Source: Candidatus Rhodoferax randersensis
GTDB taxonomy: Bacteria > Pseudomonadota > Gammaproteobacteria > Burkholderiales > Burkholderiaceae_C
DNA: 64,000 bases
Direction: 5' to 3'
NCBI GenBank assembly: GCA_016718155.1
Contig: JADKEH010000007.1
Span: 1-64,000, forward strand
The position numbers and the translations under genes were made by a program. Of the stretch, positions 1 to 9,247 are shown piece after piece. Position 1 is the first letter of the stretch. Every line of letters starts with the position of its first letter. The notes beneath the pieces are model-generated. The model saw only the letters and a program-made list of their open reading frames with translations, did not search any database and was not told where the DNA came from.

Positions 1-1
1 A

Positions 2-577
2 AATGGGGTCAGCGCCGATGTTCCCGTGCTGGCCGCCGCCTACGACAGCCGTGTGGCCTGCGGCTACTTCTATATTGATGCCAAGCGCCCGCAGGCAGCC
101 GACACTATGGTGCGGACGCTTTTGGGGCGTGCAGTCGATACCGTGTTTGTACCCAACAACGCAAGGGTCAACATCGGGACCGGTCGATCGCCTGACAGCG
201 CTTTCGTCGCTACCAATCCCATGCCCCTGGAACGACTTCGGCCCGCGAATGCCACGCTGCATGGCACTGCTGGGCTGGACGCCCTAATCAGTGATGGCAA
301 GTTGCGGCGGAGCAATGCCACCGAAATCGATGTCTGGCTGAATCGCCACCGCGCCTGGCATGGAACAGCGCCCTCACGGATTGCCTCATTGATTGCACAC
401 AACCGTGACATCAAGGCCTACACGGTGCTGCAGCCCCTGGAGTTGCCCAGTGGGTTGTCGTGGACGTACTTGTTCATTGTTCCATCCGGTTTGCCAGTAC
501 CCAATGGTGGCTCGTCCGTCACCATCTTGAGCAACGATCCGCCACGGTGCCTCGGCACATTGTGCGATCGCGGTTGA
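2..577 (+). CDS. hypothetical protein, 5' end outside window, probably frameshifted near its 3' end
   Basis: The reading frame is open from the first bases of the window, so the gene starts upstream. I do not recognise the family; about 190 residues are visible, with no clear membrane segment or catalytic motif. The frame ends at a TGA at 575-577. The +1 frame is open from 531 to a TGA at 687-689 and gives a protein-like tail (hydrophobic and proline-containing, ending in GNWH). That pattern suggests a single-base frameshift between 531 and 577, with the true gene ending at 689. Whether this is a mutation or a sequence error cannot be decided here. Confidence 0.5.
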   Translation, partial: NGVSADVPVLAAAYDSRVACGYFYIDAKRPQAADTMVRTLLGRAVDTVFVPNNARVNIGTGRSPDSAFVATNPMPLERLRPANATLHGTAGLDALISDGKLRRSNATEIDVWLNRHRAWHGTAPSRIASLIAHNRDIKAYTVLQPLELPSGLSWTYLFIVPSGLPVPNGGSSVTILSNDPPRCLGTLCDRG

Positions 578-725
578 TCTGCTGGTGACGGCCATGGCGC
601 CGTTCGCGACGCCGACACTGGGCCAGTTGACGCTGCCGTCCGACTACTGGACCGCGCTGTCGGCGGTGATCACCGGCAATTGGCATTGAGGACTCAATCG
701 CTGCGATGGCGAGTGCAACCAACCT

Positions 726-914
726 CGTCATCGCGAAATCCCGTCACGAAATTCCGTCATCGCGAGCGCAGAAGAAGTCCCGTCATTGCGAGCCGCCAGT
801 TCCGGGTCGGAGCCGCACACGGGCTTTGAACCAGTGTCGTCATCGCGAGGCCGCAGGCCGTGGCGATCCACGTATTTTGGGGCCATGGATTGCCGCGCTG
901 CGCTCGCAATGACG
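726..914. repeat. REP/BIME-like palindromic intergenic repeat
   Basis: Four degenerate copies of the unit CGTCATYGCGAG begin at 726, 755, 781 and 838, and an inverted copy (CTCGCAATGACG) ends at 914. The pair 838-849 / 903-914 encloses a second inverted pair (GGCGATCCA near 862 and TGGATTGCC near 887), so 838-914 can fold into a long imperfect hairpin. Such elements are typical non-coding dispersed repeats. It fills the gap between the first gene and mltB, which point toward each other. Confidence 0.7.
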
Positions 915-949
915 ACACTGTGGTCCGGCGCGCTGCGCTCGCGACCCCT

Positions 950-2107
950 TCAGTTTGGCTTGCCCGTCACCACCCCCGCCACCGCCCGCCCCAGATCAAT
1001 CACCGCCAGCGCGTAGTAGCTGCTCCAGTTGTAGCGGGTGATGGCGTAGAAGTTTTCGGTGCCGGCCACATAGCTGGGCGGGGCGTTGCCGTTTTGTAGC
1101 TCGACCAGCGCCAGCGGGCCTGGGTGCTGCAGGCCGTCGGCGTCCAGCACGGCGCCCTTGGCAGTGAAGCTGGCCACGCTGAAGGTGGGCAGGATGTCGG
1201 GGGCCAGCAGGGTGTCCAGGTCCAGCTTGTTGGCATCAAAGCTCACCGCGTAGTGGGTGGGCATGCCCGGTTGCCAGTTGAAGGCCTTGAAGTAGGCCGC
1301 CACCGAGCCGATCACGTCGGCCGGGCTGGTAAAGATGTCCACCGTGCCGTCGCCATCGAAGTCGATCGCGTACTTGACCCAGCTCGATGGCATGAACTGC
1401 GGCATGCCCATGGCGCCGGCGTAGCTGCCCAGCAGGTTCAAGGGGGCTATGCCGGCGCGCTGGCAGTGGCTCAGGTATTGCTCCAGCTCGCGCTTGAAAA
1501 ACGTCGCACGCTCGTTGGCGCGGGGGTGGGCGGCGGGGAAGTCAAATGCCAGCGTGCTCAGGGCGTCGATCACGCGCACCTTGCCGGTCTGCTGGCCGTA
1601 GATGGTTTCCACGCCGATGATGCCGACGATGATCTCGGCCGGCACGCCGTATTCTTTTTCGGCGCGCGCCAGGGCCTCTTGGTTGGCTTGCCAGAATTTG
1701 ACGCCGGCCTGGATGCGAATGGGCTCGATGAAGCGGCTGCGGTACAGGCGCCAGTTCTTGGGCGTGCCGCTGGGTGGCGGCAGCACCAGCTTGGCCACGC
1801 TGGGCAGGTAGCGCGCCTGGCCGATGGCCTGGCGTACCCAGTCGCGGTCCAGGTTGCGGCGCTCGGCGATGTCGTCGGCCTCGCGCATCACGTCCGAGCG
1901 GTCGGCGTAGCTGGGCTCGTTCGTCTGCGGCGTGCCTTTGCGGGCGGCCTTGGACGCTTTGGCGCGGCCTGTTGATTCGGCCAGCGTCGGCGCCGGGTAT
2001 GCCCAAGTTGCTATTATAAGTGTAGCTAACAAGGTCCGTATGACGGGGCGCGCACGGGGCAATGCAGTGGACCATGGAGCGCGCGTGGGGGAGAACTTGG
2101 GGGTCAC
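950..2107 (-). CDS. mltB: lytic murein transglycosylase B family protein
   Basis: Probable soluble or membrane-attached lytic transglycosylase cleaving peptidoglycan to 1,6-anhydro products in the periplasm. A signal-like segment (residues about 20-44, with TLA before the likely cleavage site) is followed by an MltB domain. Catalytic Glu167 lies in the motif GVETIYG, and further family motifs are SYAGAMGMPQFMPSS and DFDGDG. I chose the GTG at 2107 because its GTGA overlaps the stop codon of the upstream transglutaminase gene (2104-2106), implying translational coupling. A TTG at 2062 would leave a more compact signal peptide. No lipobox cysteine is visible, unlike E. coli MltB. Last gene of the moxR operon. 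Confidence 0.88.
   Translation of the reverse strand: MTPKFSPTRAPWSTALPRARPVIRTLLATLIIATWAYPAPTLAESTGRAKASKAARKGTPQTNEPSYADRSDVMREADDIAERRNLDRDWVRQAIGQARYLPSVAKLVLPPPSGTPKNWRLYRSRFIEPIRIQAGVKFWQANQEALARAEKEYGVPAEIIVGIIGVETIYGQQTGKVRVIDALSTLAFDFPAAHPRANERATFFKRELEQYLSHCQRAGIAPLNLLGSYAGAMGMPQFMPSSWVKYAIDFDGDGTVDIFTSPADVIGSVAAYFKAFNWQPGMPTHYAVSFDANKLDLDTLLAPDILPTFSVASFTAKGAVLDADGLQHPGPLALVELQNGNAPPSYVAGTENFYAITRYNWSSYYALAVIDLGRAVAGVVTGKPN
2010..2026. repeat. 17-nt dispersed palindrome, copy inside mltB signal region
   Basis: GCTATTATAAGTGTAGC lies in the part of mltB encoding the hydrophobic core of the signal segment, where sequence constraint is weak. Confidence 0.5.
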
Positions 2108-4111
2108 TTGGGCCAGTTGAGTTGTTTGAATTGGCGTTGCAGTGTAACGAGGCCCGCGCGCGCACCTTTGTCCGGCGCATAGCGCTGGGCTTCCAGGCGC
2201 AGTAGCCAGTCGCGGATGGCGTCGATGCCGGGCTCGGTGCTGCCACGCGTGTGCTGCAGGGCCTGGGCGAGCTGACGCGGCGGTGTGCTGAGGGTGGACG
2301 CCACGCCGGCCTTGGCCAGTCGCAGGCTGGCGGCATGCAGCAGGCGCAGCCAGGGGTCCTGGCGGCTGCGTTCCCACAGGGTCCAGGCGGCGCCGCCCAG
2401 GCTGACCAGCACCACGATGCCAATCAGCACGTAACTCAGGTCCTCCCAACTGGGCGACTCAAAACCGATGTCGCGCAGCAGGTTGAGTTGCTTGCTTTGG
2501 GTGTAGTTCAGGATCCACTGGTTCCAGCCGTTGTTGACGGCGTCCCACATGGCGCGCAGGTTCACCGCCATGGCGGGGCTGACGCTGCTCAGGGCGGCGG
2601 CCATGGCGCCCTGCGGCGCCAGCAGCCGCTGGAACGCGCCGGTGCGCCCAGGCGCCACCGCGCCAGTGGGGTCTACCCGGACCCAGCCCTGGTTCGAAAG
2701 CCACACCTCGGCCCAGGCGTGGGCATCGCTCTGGCGTACCACCCAGAAGTTGTCTACCGCGTTGCGCTCGCCGCCCTGATAGCCGGTGACGATGCGCGCC
2801 GGGATGCCCAGTGCACGCATCAGGATGACGAAGCTCGACGCAATGTGTTCGCAAAAGCCCTCTTTGCGGTCAAACCAGAATTCGTCTGCGGTGTGCTGGC
2901 CGTAGACGCCAGGCTCCAGCGTGTAGGTGTAGCCGCCCGTGCGCAGCCGCTCCACACCGCCGCACCAGCGCGCTGGGGGCGCGCCCGCCAGGCGCCGGGT
3001 CGCTGCGCAGCTGCGCCGCCAGGGCGACGGTGCGGGGGTTGGAGCCGCGTGGCAGCGCCACGAACTCCTGCAGCGACGGCACGGCCTCCATCGGACCATG
3101 GCGAAATACCGGGTGGCTTTGCGCGCGGTAGCGCACCAGGTCGGTCACCGGGCGGTCCAGCAGCCACTGCAGATCGCTGTTCATGTGGCTCTCAAAGCCG
3201 ACCAGCTCGGGTTTTAGCCCGGTCGCTTCGAGCAGCATCAGCCACGGGCGGTTGCTGGGCTCCAGCGTTACTTCGTAGCGTATCGGTGTGCCCAGCAGTT
3301 GCAGCTCGGCCCGCGCGCGCTGGCGTGGCATCAGGTTGGCGGTGGACACGCGCCACTCGCGACCGTCAAAGCTCGACAACACCGGGCCGCGAAAGTACAT
3401 CTCGGACTGGCTCGGCGGCGTGCCCTCAAAGCGGATGCGCATCGCAATCCGTTCGTCCAACGCCAGGCTGGCAATGCTGCCGACCTGCATGCTGGCAGAG
3501 AGCCCACTGCGCCCGGCCATCGCGTCGCTGGGGATGCCCCACAGCGGCGCCATGCGCGGAAACAGCAGGAACAGCACCACCATGATGGGCGCCCCCACCA
3601 ACGCCATCCAGCCCGCAGTGCGCGCGGCCTGCAGCAGCGGCGGGCGCCCCACCGGCATGTGGGCGTTGACCAGCGCGGTCAGCAGGCCCAGCAGTGCCAG
3701 CAGCATCGCCGCGGCCGTCAGCAGCGACTGCGAGAAGAAGAAATTGGTGAGCATGGTGAAGAAGCTCAGAAAAAACACCACGAAGGCGTCGCGCCGGGCG
3801 CGCAGCTCCAGCGTCTTGAGTGCCAGCAGCGCCACGATCAGCGTCACACCGGCATCGCGCCCCAGCACGGTGCGGTGGCTCCATAGGGTGGCGGCCAGCG
3901 TCAGCATCGCCAGGGCCAACAACCACCAGCGCGAGGGCAAGGGCCGACCGTGCCAGGCCAGCACACCCCGCCACACCAGTACCGCGCCGGTCAGCAGGCT
4001 GCACCACAGCGGCAAGCGTTCAATTTGCGGCACCACCACCCAGGCGATCACCGCCAGCAGGAACAGCGTGTCGCGGCCATCGCGGGGCAGGTTGCGCAGG
4101 TGCTTGAGCAT
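2104..4111 (-). pseudogene. transglutaminase-like membrane protein (DUF3488/TgpA type), split by a 1-nt frameshift
   Basis: The N-terminal half, read from 4111, holds a cluster of membrane segments and a DUF3488 region. The C-terminal half holds a transglutaminase core with the triad Cys (EGFCEH), His (DAHAWAEVW) and Asp (RVDPTGA), one more membrane helix and a DUF4129-like tail. The halves are in different frames. Removing one base from the CCGCCG stretch at 2957-2962 restores an uninterrupted protein of about 668 residues, and the conserved core resumes at once (ERLRTGGYTYTLEPGVYG). No other lesion is seen, so a sequence error or a very recent mutation is likely. The GTG at 4135 is an alternative start overlapping the upstream gene. 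In other bacteria this family sits in the inner membrane beside MoxR/DUF58 proteins. Confidence 0.85.
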
Positions 4112-4128
4112 GGTGGTGTTGTCGCGGC

Positions 4129-5064
4129 TCAGCACAGGGCCAGGGCTTCAAGGCAGCGGCGCTTGTGCGCCTCGCCGTGGCTGGGTTTGATGGTGGTGGC
4201 GCTCAGGCGCAGGCCGTAGTCCAGCCCCAGCTTGTCGGCCTGCAGCACCCAGGCGCACAGGCGTGAGAGCTGGTGCTCAAGTTGCAGGTGGCCGGCGCCG
4301 GGCAGTTCCAGCCACAGCTCCAGGCGCTGCATGGACTCGGCGTCGCGGCTGACCAGTTCGTCGGCCTTGGCGGCCTTTTTCCAGACCACCAGTTTCATCG
4401 GGTCGCCGCGCCGGTAGGCCCGCACACCGTCGTATTCGCCAGTGGCGTGGGGCACGCTGCTGGTGGCGTCGCCCGAGCGTGGCTCGCCGGGGGGCAGCGG
4501 CGGCGGGAAGGGTTCCGGCAGGGGGTACACCAGCACCTGTGCGGCCGGGCGCCAGACGGTCCAGACCCGGAAGGTGCCCAGCGGAAAGTGGGTCTCGGCC
4601 GTCAGCGTCGGCACGCGGTGCAGGCCACGCCGCTCGGGCTTGAAGGCCACATGCACGGTGACGCTGCCCTGCGCGGGCACGTCGGTCCAGCTCCAGTGGT
4701 CGGTGCCCAGCACGGCCAGGCCGATACCGTAGCGCACACTCCTGCGTTCACTTGTGAGATTGATGGCGATCACCGCGCTGGCACCAACAAATTGTGGCTC
4801 TGGCGCTATCAAATGCATAGTAAGCCCACGTAACGTGGCGTGGCACACATGCATGCCAACCACCGCGCAGCCGGCCAGCAGAAAGGTCAGCAGGTAGCCC
4901 AGGTTGAGCTGGTAGTTGATGGCGGCCACCAGCAGCACGGCCAGGGTGGCGCCCAGCATAAAGCCCGCGCGCGTGGGCAGGATGTAGACGTTGCGCTGGG
5001 TCAGCGTCATCGTGTCCAGCAAGGGCAGGCGTGCCTGCCACCAGCGCTGAAAACGCCCGCGCAC
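4129..5064 (-). CDS. DUF58 domain-containing protein
   Basis: Membrane-anchored DUF58 protein of unknown biochemical role, normally encoded with MoxR ATPases and proposed to be a partner or client of them. Two hydrophobic segments near residues 25-60 are followed by a soluble domain with the DUF58 signature DGVRAYRRGDPMKLVVWKKAAK. The GTG at 5064 is an inferred start: the frame is open further upstream, but that part has the compositional look of non-coding sequence. The 3' end overlaps the possible GTG start of the transglutaminase gene. It contains one copy (4805-4821) of the 17-nt palindrome found elsewhere in the window. Confidence 0.8.
   Translation of the reverse strand: MRGRFQRWWQARLPLLDTMTLTQRNVYILPTRAGFMLGATLAVLLVAAINYQLNLGYLLTFLLAGCAVVGMHVCHATLRGLTMHLIAPEPQFVGASAVIAINLTSERRSVRYGIGLAVLGTDHWSWTDVPAQGSVTVHVAFKPERRGLHRVPTLTAETHFPLGTFRVWTVWRPAAQVLVYPLPEPFPPPLPPGEPRSGDATSSVPHATGEYDGVRAYRRGDPMKLVVWKKAAKADELVSRDAESMQRLELWLELPGAGHLQLEHQLSRLCAWVLQADKLGLDYGLRLSATTIKPSHGEAHKRRCLEALALC
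4805..4821. repeat. 17-nt dispersed palindrome, copy inside the DUF58 gene
   Basis: GCTATCAAATGCATAGT: GCTAY at the 5' end and RTAGY at the 3' end, seven bases between. Its reading inside a conserved gene adds codons for Ile/Ala-type residues in a loop between strands. Confidence 0.55.
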
Positions 5065-5152
5065 GAAAGTGATGGGGTGAACAGGGCATGGCCAGGGGGC
5101 CGGCCGGTCGGTCCGGCGTTGGGGCCGCAAGCACGGGAGGCTTCTGGCTCCC

Positions 5153-6073
<921 letters not shown>

Positions 6074-6106
6074 ACGATGACGTTACCTTAAATATTCGAG
6101 ACACGG

Positions 6107-7069
6107 GTGCAGACTGTGAACAAGACCGGATACTTTACCCACAGGGATTGCTGGAAACACGAAATGGGCCAAGGGCACCCCGAGTGCCCGGAGCGGCTCG
6201 ACGCCATCGAAGACCGCCTGCTGATCAGCGGCGTGGGTGATGCGCTGGACCGGCGCGAGGCCGAGATCGCACCCCTGACCGATGTCGAGCTGGCCCACGG
6301 GCGCATGCATGTGGCCGCGCTGCGGGGCTTAAGCGATGTGCTCAAGGAAGAGATCGAGGCGGGCGGTCCGACCCATACGCAAGTGGATCCCGATACCGCC
6401 ATGAACGTCAGCACCTGGGACGCCGCCCTGCGCGCGGCCGGTGCCGCGCTGGCCGCCACCGATGCCGTGATGGCGGGCGAACTGGAAAACGCCTTTTGTG
6501 CGGTACGCCCACCGGGGCACCATGCTTGCCGCGACAAGGCGATGGGCTTTTGCTTTTTTAACAACGTGGCGATTGCCGCCAAGTATGCGTTGGAGCGCCA
6601 CGGCCTCAAGCGTGTCGCGATCGTGGACTTCGACGTGCACCACGGCAACGGCACCGAGGACATCGTGGCCGGTGACCAGCGCATCCTGATGGTGAGTTTT
6701 TTCCAGCACCCGTTCTACCCGGTTGGCGGCGCGCAGTCCAACGCCAGCAACCTGGTCAACGTGCCGGTGCCGGCCTACACCAAGGGCATGCAGGTGCGCG
6801 AATTGATCGAGACACACTGGCTGCCACGGCTGGAGGCGTTTGGCCCAGAGATGATCTTCATCAGTGCCGGCTTTGATGCACACCGCGAGGACGACATGGG
6901 CCAGATGGGCCTGGTCGAGCAGGACTATGCCTGGATCACGGACCGCATCAAGGATGTGGCCCGGCGCCACGCCAAGAAGCGCATCGTGTCCTGCCTGGAA
7001 GGGGGCTACAACCTGAGCGCGCTGGCGCGCAGCGTGGAAGCGCATATCCGGGTGCTGGCCGATGTCTGA
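6107..7069 (+). CDS. histone deacetylase family protein
   Basis: Zinc-dependent deacetylase of the arginase/deacetylase fold; bacterial members act on acetylated small amines or proteins, and the substrate here is unknown. The PPGHHA motif gives the paired active-site histidines (about 138-139). Zinc ligands are the Asp and His of DFDVHHGNG (about 176 and 178) and the Asp of SAGFDAH. The start at 6107 is GTG; another GTG at 6116 is possible and neither has a strong ribosome binding site. The stop overlaps the ATG of the enoyl-CoA hydratase gene by 8 nt, so the two are co-translated. Confidence 0.9.
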   Translation: MQTVNKTGYFTHRDCWKHEMGQGHPECPERLDAIEDRLLISGVGDALDRREAEIAPLTDVELAHGRMHVAALRGLSDVLKEEIEAGGPTHTQVDPDTAMNVSTWDAALRAAGAALAATDAVMAGELENAFCAVRPPGHHACRDKAMGFCFFNNVAIAAKYALERHGLKRVAIVDFDVHHGNGTEDIVAGDQRILMVSFFQHPFYPVGGAQSNASNLVNVPVPAYTKGMQVRELIETHWLPRLEAFGPEMIFISAGFDAHREDDMGQMGLVEQDYAWITDRIKDVARRHAKKRIVSCLEGGYNLSALARSVEAHIRVLADV

Positions 7070-7850
7070 CGCCCCCACCACGGACATCCTGCTGCACACG
7101 CGCGATGCACGCGGCGTGCACACCCTCACGCTCAACACGCCCAAGGCTTTCAATGTACTGAGCGAGGCGATGTTGGGCGCCCTGCAGACGGCAATTGAGG
7201 AGGTGGCCGCCGACCCGGCTGCCCGGGTGGTGGTGATCGCCGCCAATGGCCGCGCCTTTTGCGCCGGGCACAACCTCAAGGAAATGCGGGCGCACAGCGA
7301 CCTGGCGTATTTCCAGAAGCTGTTTGCCGATTGCAGTCGCGTGATGCTGAGCCTGCAGAACCTGCCGGTGCCGGTGATCGCCCGCGTGCAGGGGCTGGCC
7401 ACGGCGGCCGGCTGCCAACTGGTGGCGCAGTGTGATCTGGCGGTGGCCGCCAGCACCGCCACCTTTGGTGTCAACGGCATCGATGCCGGCCTGTTCTGCG
7501 CCACGCCCAGCGTGCCGCTGGTGCGCAACATCCTGCCCAAGCAGGCCATGGAGATGCTGCTCACCGGTGAATTCATCAACGCCGCGCAGGCGATGGCGCG
7601 TGGTCTGGTGAACCGGGTGGCCGAGCCTGACGCCCTGGACGCCGAGCTGGAGCAATTGCTGGCTGCCATTCTGGCGCGCCCGCGTGAGGCCATGGCGCTG
7701 GGCAAGGCCTGCTTCTACCAGCAACGCGAAGTCGGCATTGCCGCCGCCTACCAGCTTGCGGGCCAGACCATGGCCTGCAACATGGTGCACGAGGTGGCGC
7801 AAGAGGGCGTGCAGGCCTTCATTGAAAAACGCAAACCCAATTGGTCCTGA
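7062..7850 (+). CDS. enoyl-CoA hydratase/isomerase family protein
   Basis: Crotonase-fold enzyme of 262 residues that probably hydrates or isomerises an acyl-CoA in the cytoplasm. The oxyanion-hole region ANGRAFCAGHNLKEM and the second loop QGLATAAGCQLVAQCDLAVA are typical of the family. The catalytic Glu positions of the canonical hydratase are not obvious: the segment reads GIDAGLFCATPSVPL, as in ECHDC3-like members, so the substrate and even hydratase activity are uncertain. It overlaps the upstream deacetylase gene, suggesting a functional pair, perhaps removal of an acyl group and its CoA-linked catabolism. Confidence 0.88.
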   Translation: MSDAPTTDILLHTRDARGVHTLTLNTPKAFNVLSEAMLGALQTAIEEVAADPAARVVVIAANGRAFCAGHNLKEMRAHSDLAYFQKLFADCSRVMLSLQNLPVPVIARVQGLATAAGCQLVAQCDLAVAASTATFGVNGIDAGLFCATPSVPLVRNILPKQAMEMLLTGEFINAAQAMARGLVNRVAEPDALDAELEQLLAAILARPREAMALGKACFYQQREVGIAAAYQLAGQTMACNMVHEVAQEGVQAFIEKRKPNWS

Positions 7851-7946
7851 TGGTTTCCCAGATGCGGGTCCAAACCTCCCCCTTAACGAGAGAGCGCATC
7901 GCGCGAACGCGTGAAGCAATCCAGCCCAATGACGGTGCTTTTCCAC

Positions 7947-7956
7947 GGGGGGGGGG
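7947..7956 (+). repeat. poly-G tract (10 G)
   Basis: Ten consecutive G in the short gap between the hydratase gene and the channel gene, 13 nt before the chosen ATG of the latter. It could vary in length and change spacing, or could be a sequencing-sensitive homopolymer. Confidence 0.6.
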
Positions 7957-7969
7957 CGGGCAAGGGGCC

Positions 7970-9247
7970 ATGTCGGTTAGCCGCATCAACGACCTGGAGG
8001 GTTGGGTGGCCGCGTTGACCCGGCCCACGGCCCTCATGGAGTTGGCGAGTTTGTTGCTGTGTGTGGGTCTGTCCTGGGCGCTGGTCTGGCTGCTGCGCCG
8101 GGCCTTGGGTGCCAGTGATCGCAAGTCGATTCTGTTTGGACAGCGCCTCGTGGATGGGGTGCTGTTTCCCTTGTTGCTGTTGTGCCTGGCCTACGCCGCG
8201 CGGGGCCTGCTGGCGCGTTGGGTGCCGCTGGCGGTGTACCAGATCGCAGTGCCCGTGCTGCTGTCCTTGGTGGTGATCCGCATTGGCGTCAAGGTGTTGC
8301 AGGCAGCCTTCACCGAGACACCCTTGGTACGCCTGCTGGAGCGCTCCATTTCCTGGCTGGCCTGGGGCGCGGTGGTGCTGTGGGTCAGCGGCCTGTTGCC
8401 CATCATCCTGGAAGAACTTGACCAGGTGCATTGGAAGGTGGGCGGCACTTCGATGTCGGTGCGCACGCTGATCGAGGGCACACTGACGGCCGGCGCCGTG
8501 TTGTTGTTCGCGCTGTGGATTTCCGCTGCCATCGAGGCGCGGCTGTTACGGTCGGCCACGGGGGGTGAACTGTCCTTGCGCAAGGCCCTGAGCAACGCCA
8601 CGCGGGTGGTGCTGATGTTTGTGGGGCTGTTGCTCGCCTTGTCCACCGTGGGGATCGACCTGACGGCCTTGTCGGTGCTGGGTGGCGCGATCGGTGTTGG
8701 TGTTGGTTTTGGTTTGCAGAAACTTGCTGCCAACTATGTGTCGGGGTTTGTGATCCTGGCCGAACGCAGCATGCGCATTGGCGACAACGTCAAGGTCGAT
8801 GGGTTCGAGGGGCGCATCACCCAGATCAATGCGCGTTACACCGTGGTGCGTTCCGTGGCCGGCCGTGAGTCGATCGTGCCCAATGAAATGTTGATCACCA
8901 GCCGGGTCGAGAACCTGTCGCTGGCCGACACCAACGTGCTGCAGACGACGCAGGTCTCGGTCGCCTACGACAGCGATGTCGAACTGGTGATGCGCTTGCT
9001 TCTGGAGGCCGTATTGAGCCAACCACGCGTGCTGCGCGAGCCCGAACCGGCGGTTGCGCTGTCAAACTTTGGCGCGGATGGTTTGGAGTTCCAGATTGGC
9101 TACTGGATTGCGGACCCGGAAAACGGCGCCGGCGGCCTCAAATCCCTGATCAACGTGGGGATTCTGAAGGCGCTGCGCGCGCACCAGATCGAGATCCCCT
9201 ACCCGCAGCGGGTGCTTCACACAAAGGTCGCCAGTCCTACTTCATGA
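7970..9247 (+). CDS. mechanosensitive ion channel family protein (MscS-like)
   Basis: Inner-membrane channel of the MscS superfamily, about 425 residues. Several hydrophobic helices occupy residues about 20-180. The pore-lining helix region (TALSVLGGAIGVGVGFGLQKLAANYVSGF) is followed by the beta domain (GDNVKVDGFEGRI) and a C-terminal alpha/beta domain. The frame is open upstream to 7841, overlapping the hydratase gene, but the ATG at 7970 follows a GGGG stretch and gives a normal N-terminus. The last 11 nt overlap the 3' end of the convergent TRAP permease gene. Confidence 0.9.
   Translation: MSVSRINDLEGWVAALTRPTALMELASLLLCVGLSWALVWLLRRALGASDRKSILFGQRLVDGVLFPLLLLCLAYAARGLLARWVPLAVYQIAVPVLLSLVVIRIGVKVLQAAFTETPLVRLLERSISWLAWGAVVLWVSGLLPIILEELDQVHWKVGGTSMSVRTLIEGTLTAGAVLLFALWISAAIEARLLRSATGGELSLRKALSNATRVVLMFVGLLLALSTVGIDLTALSVLGGAIGVGVGFGLQKLAANYVSGFVILAERSMRIGDNVKVDGFEGRITQINARYTVVRSVAGRESIVPNEMLITSRVENLSLADTNVLQTTQVSVAYDSDVELVMRLLLEAVLSQPRVLREPEPAVALSNFGADGLEFQIGYWIADPENGAGGLKSLINVGILKALRAHQIEIPYPQRVLHTKVASPTS

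Noticed and set aside
6075..6091. LiuR-like box before the deacetylase/hydratase genes (ATGACGTTACCTTAAA)
   Set aside because: Only one half resembles the etfB-type operator; symmetry is too poor.
6329..7705. 458-codon minus-strand frame opposite the deacetylase and hydratase genes
   Set aside because: Spans two well-supported genes on the other strand, with no recognisable domain.
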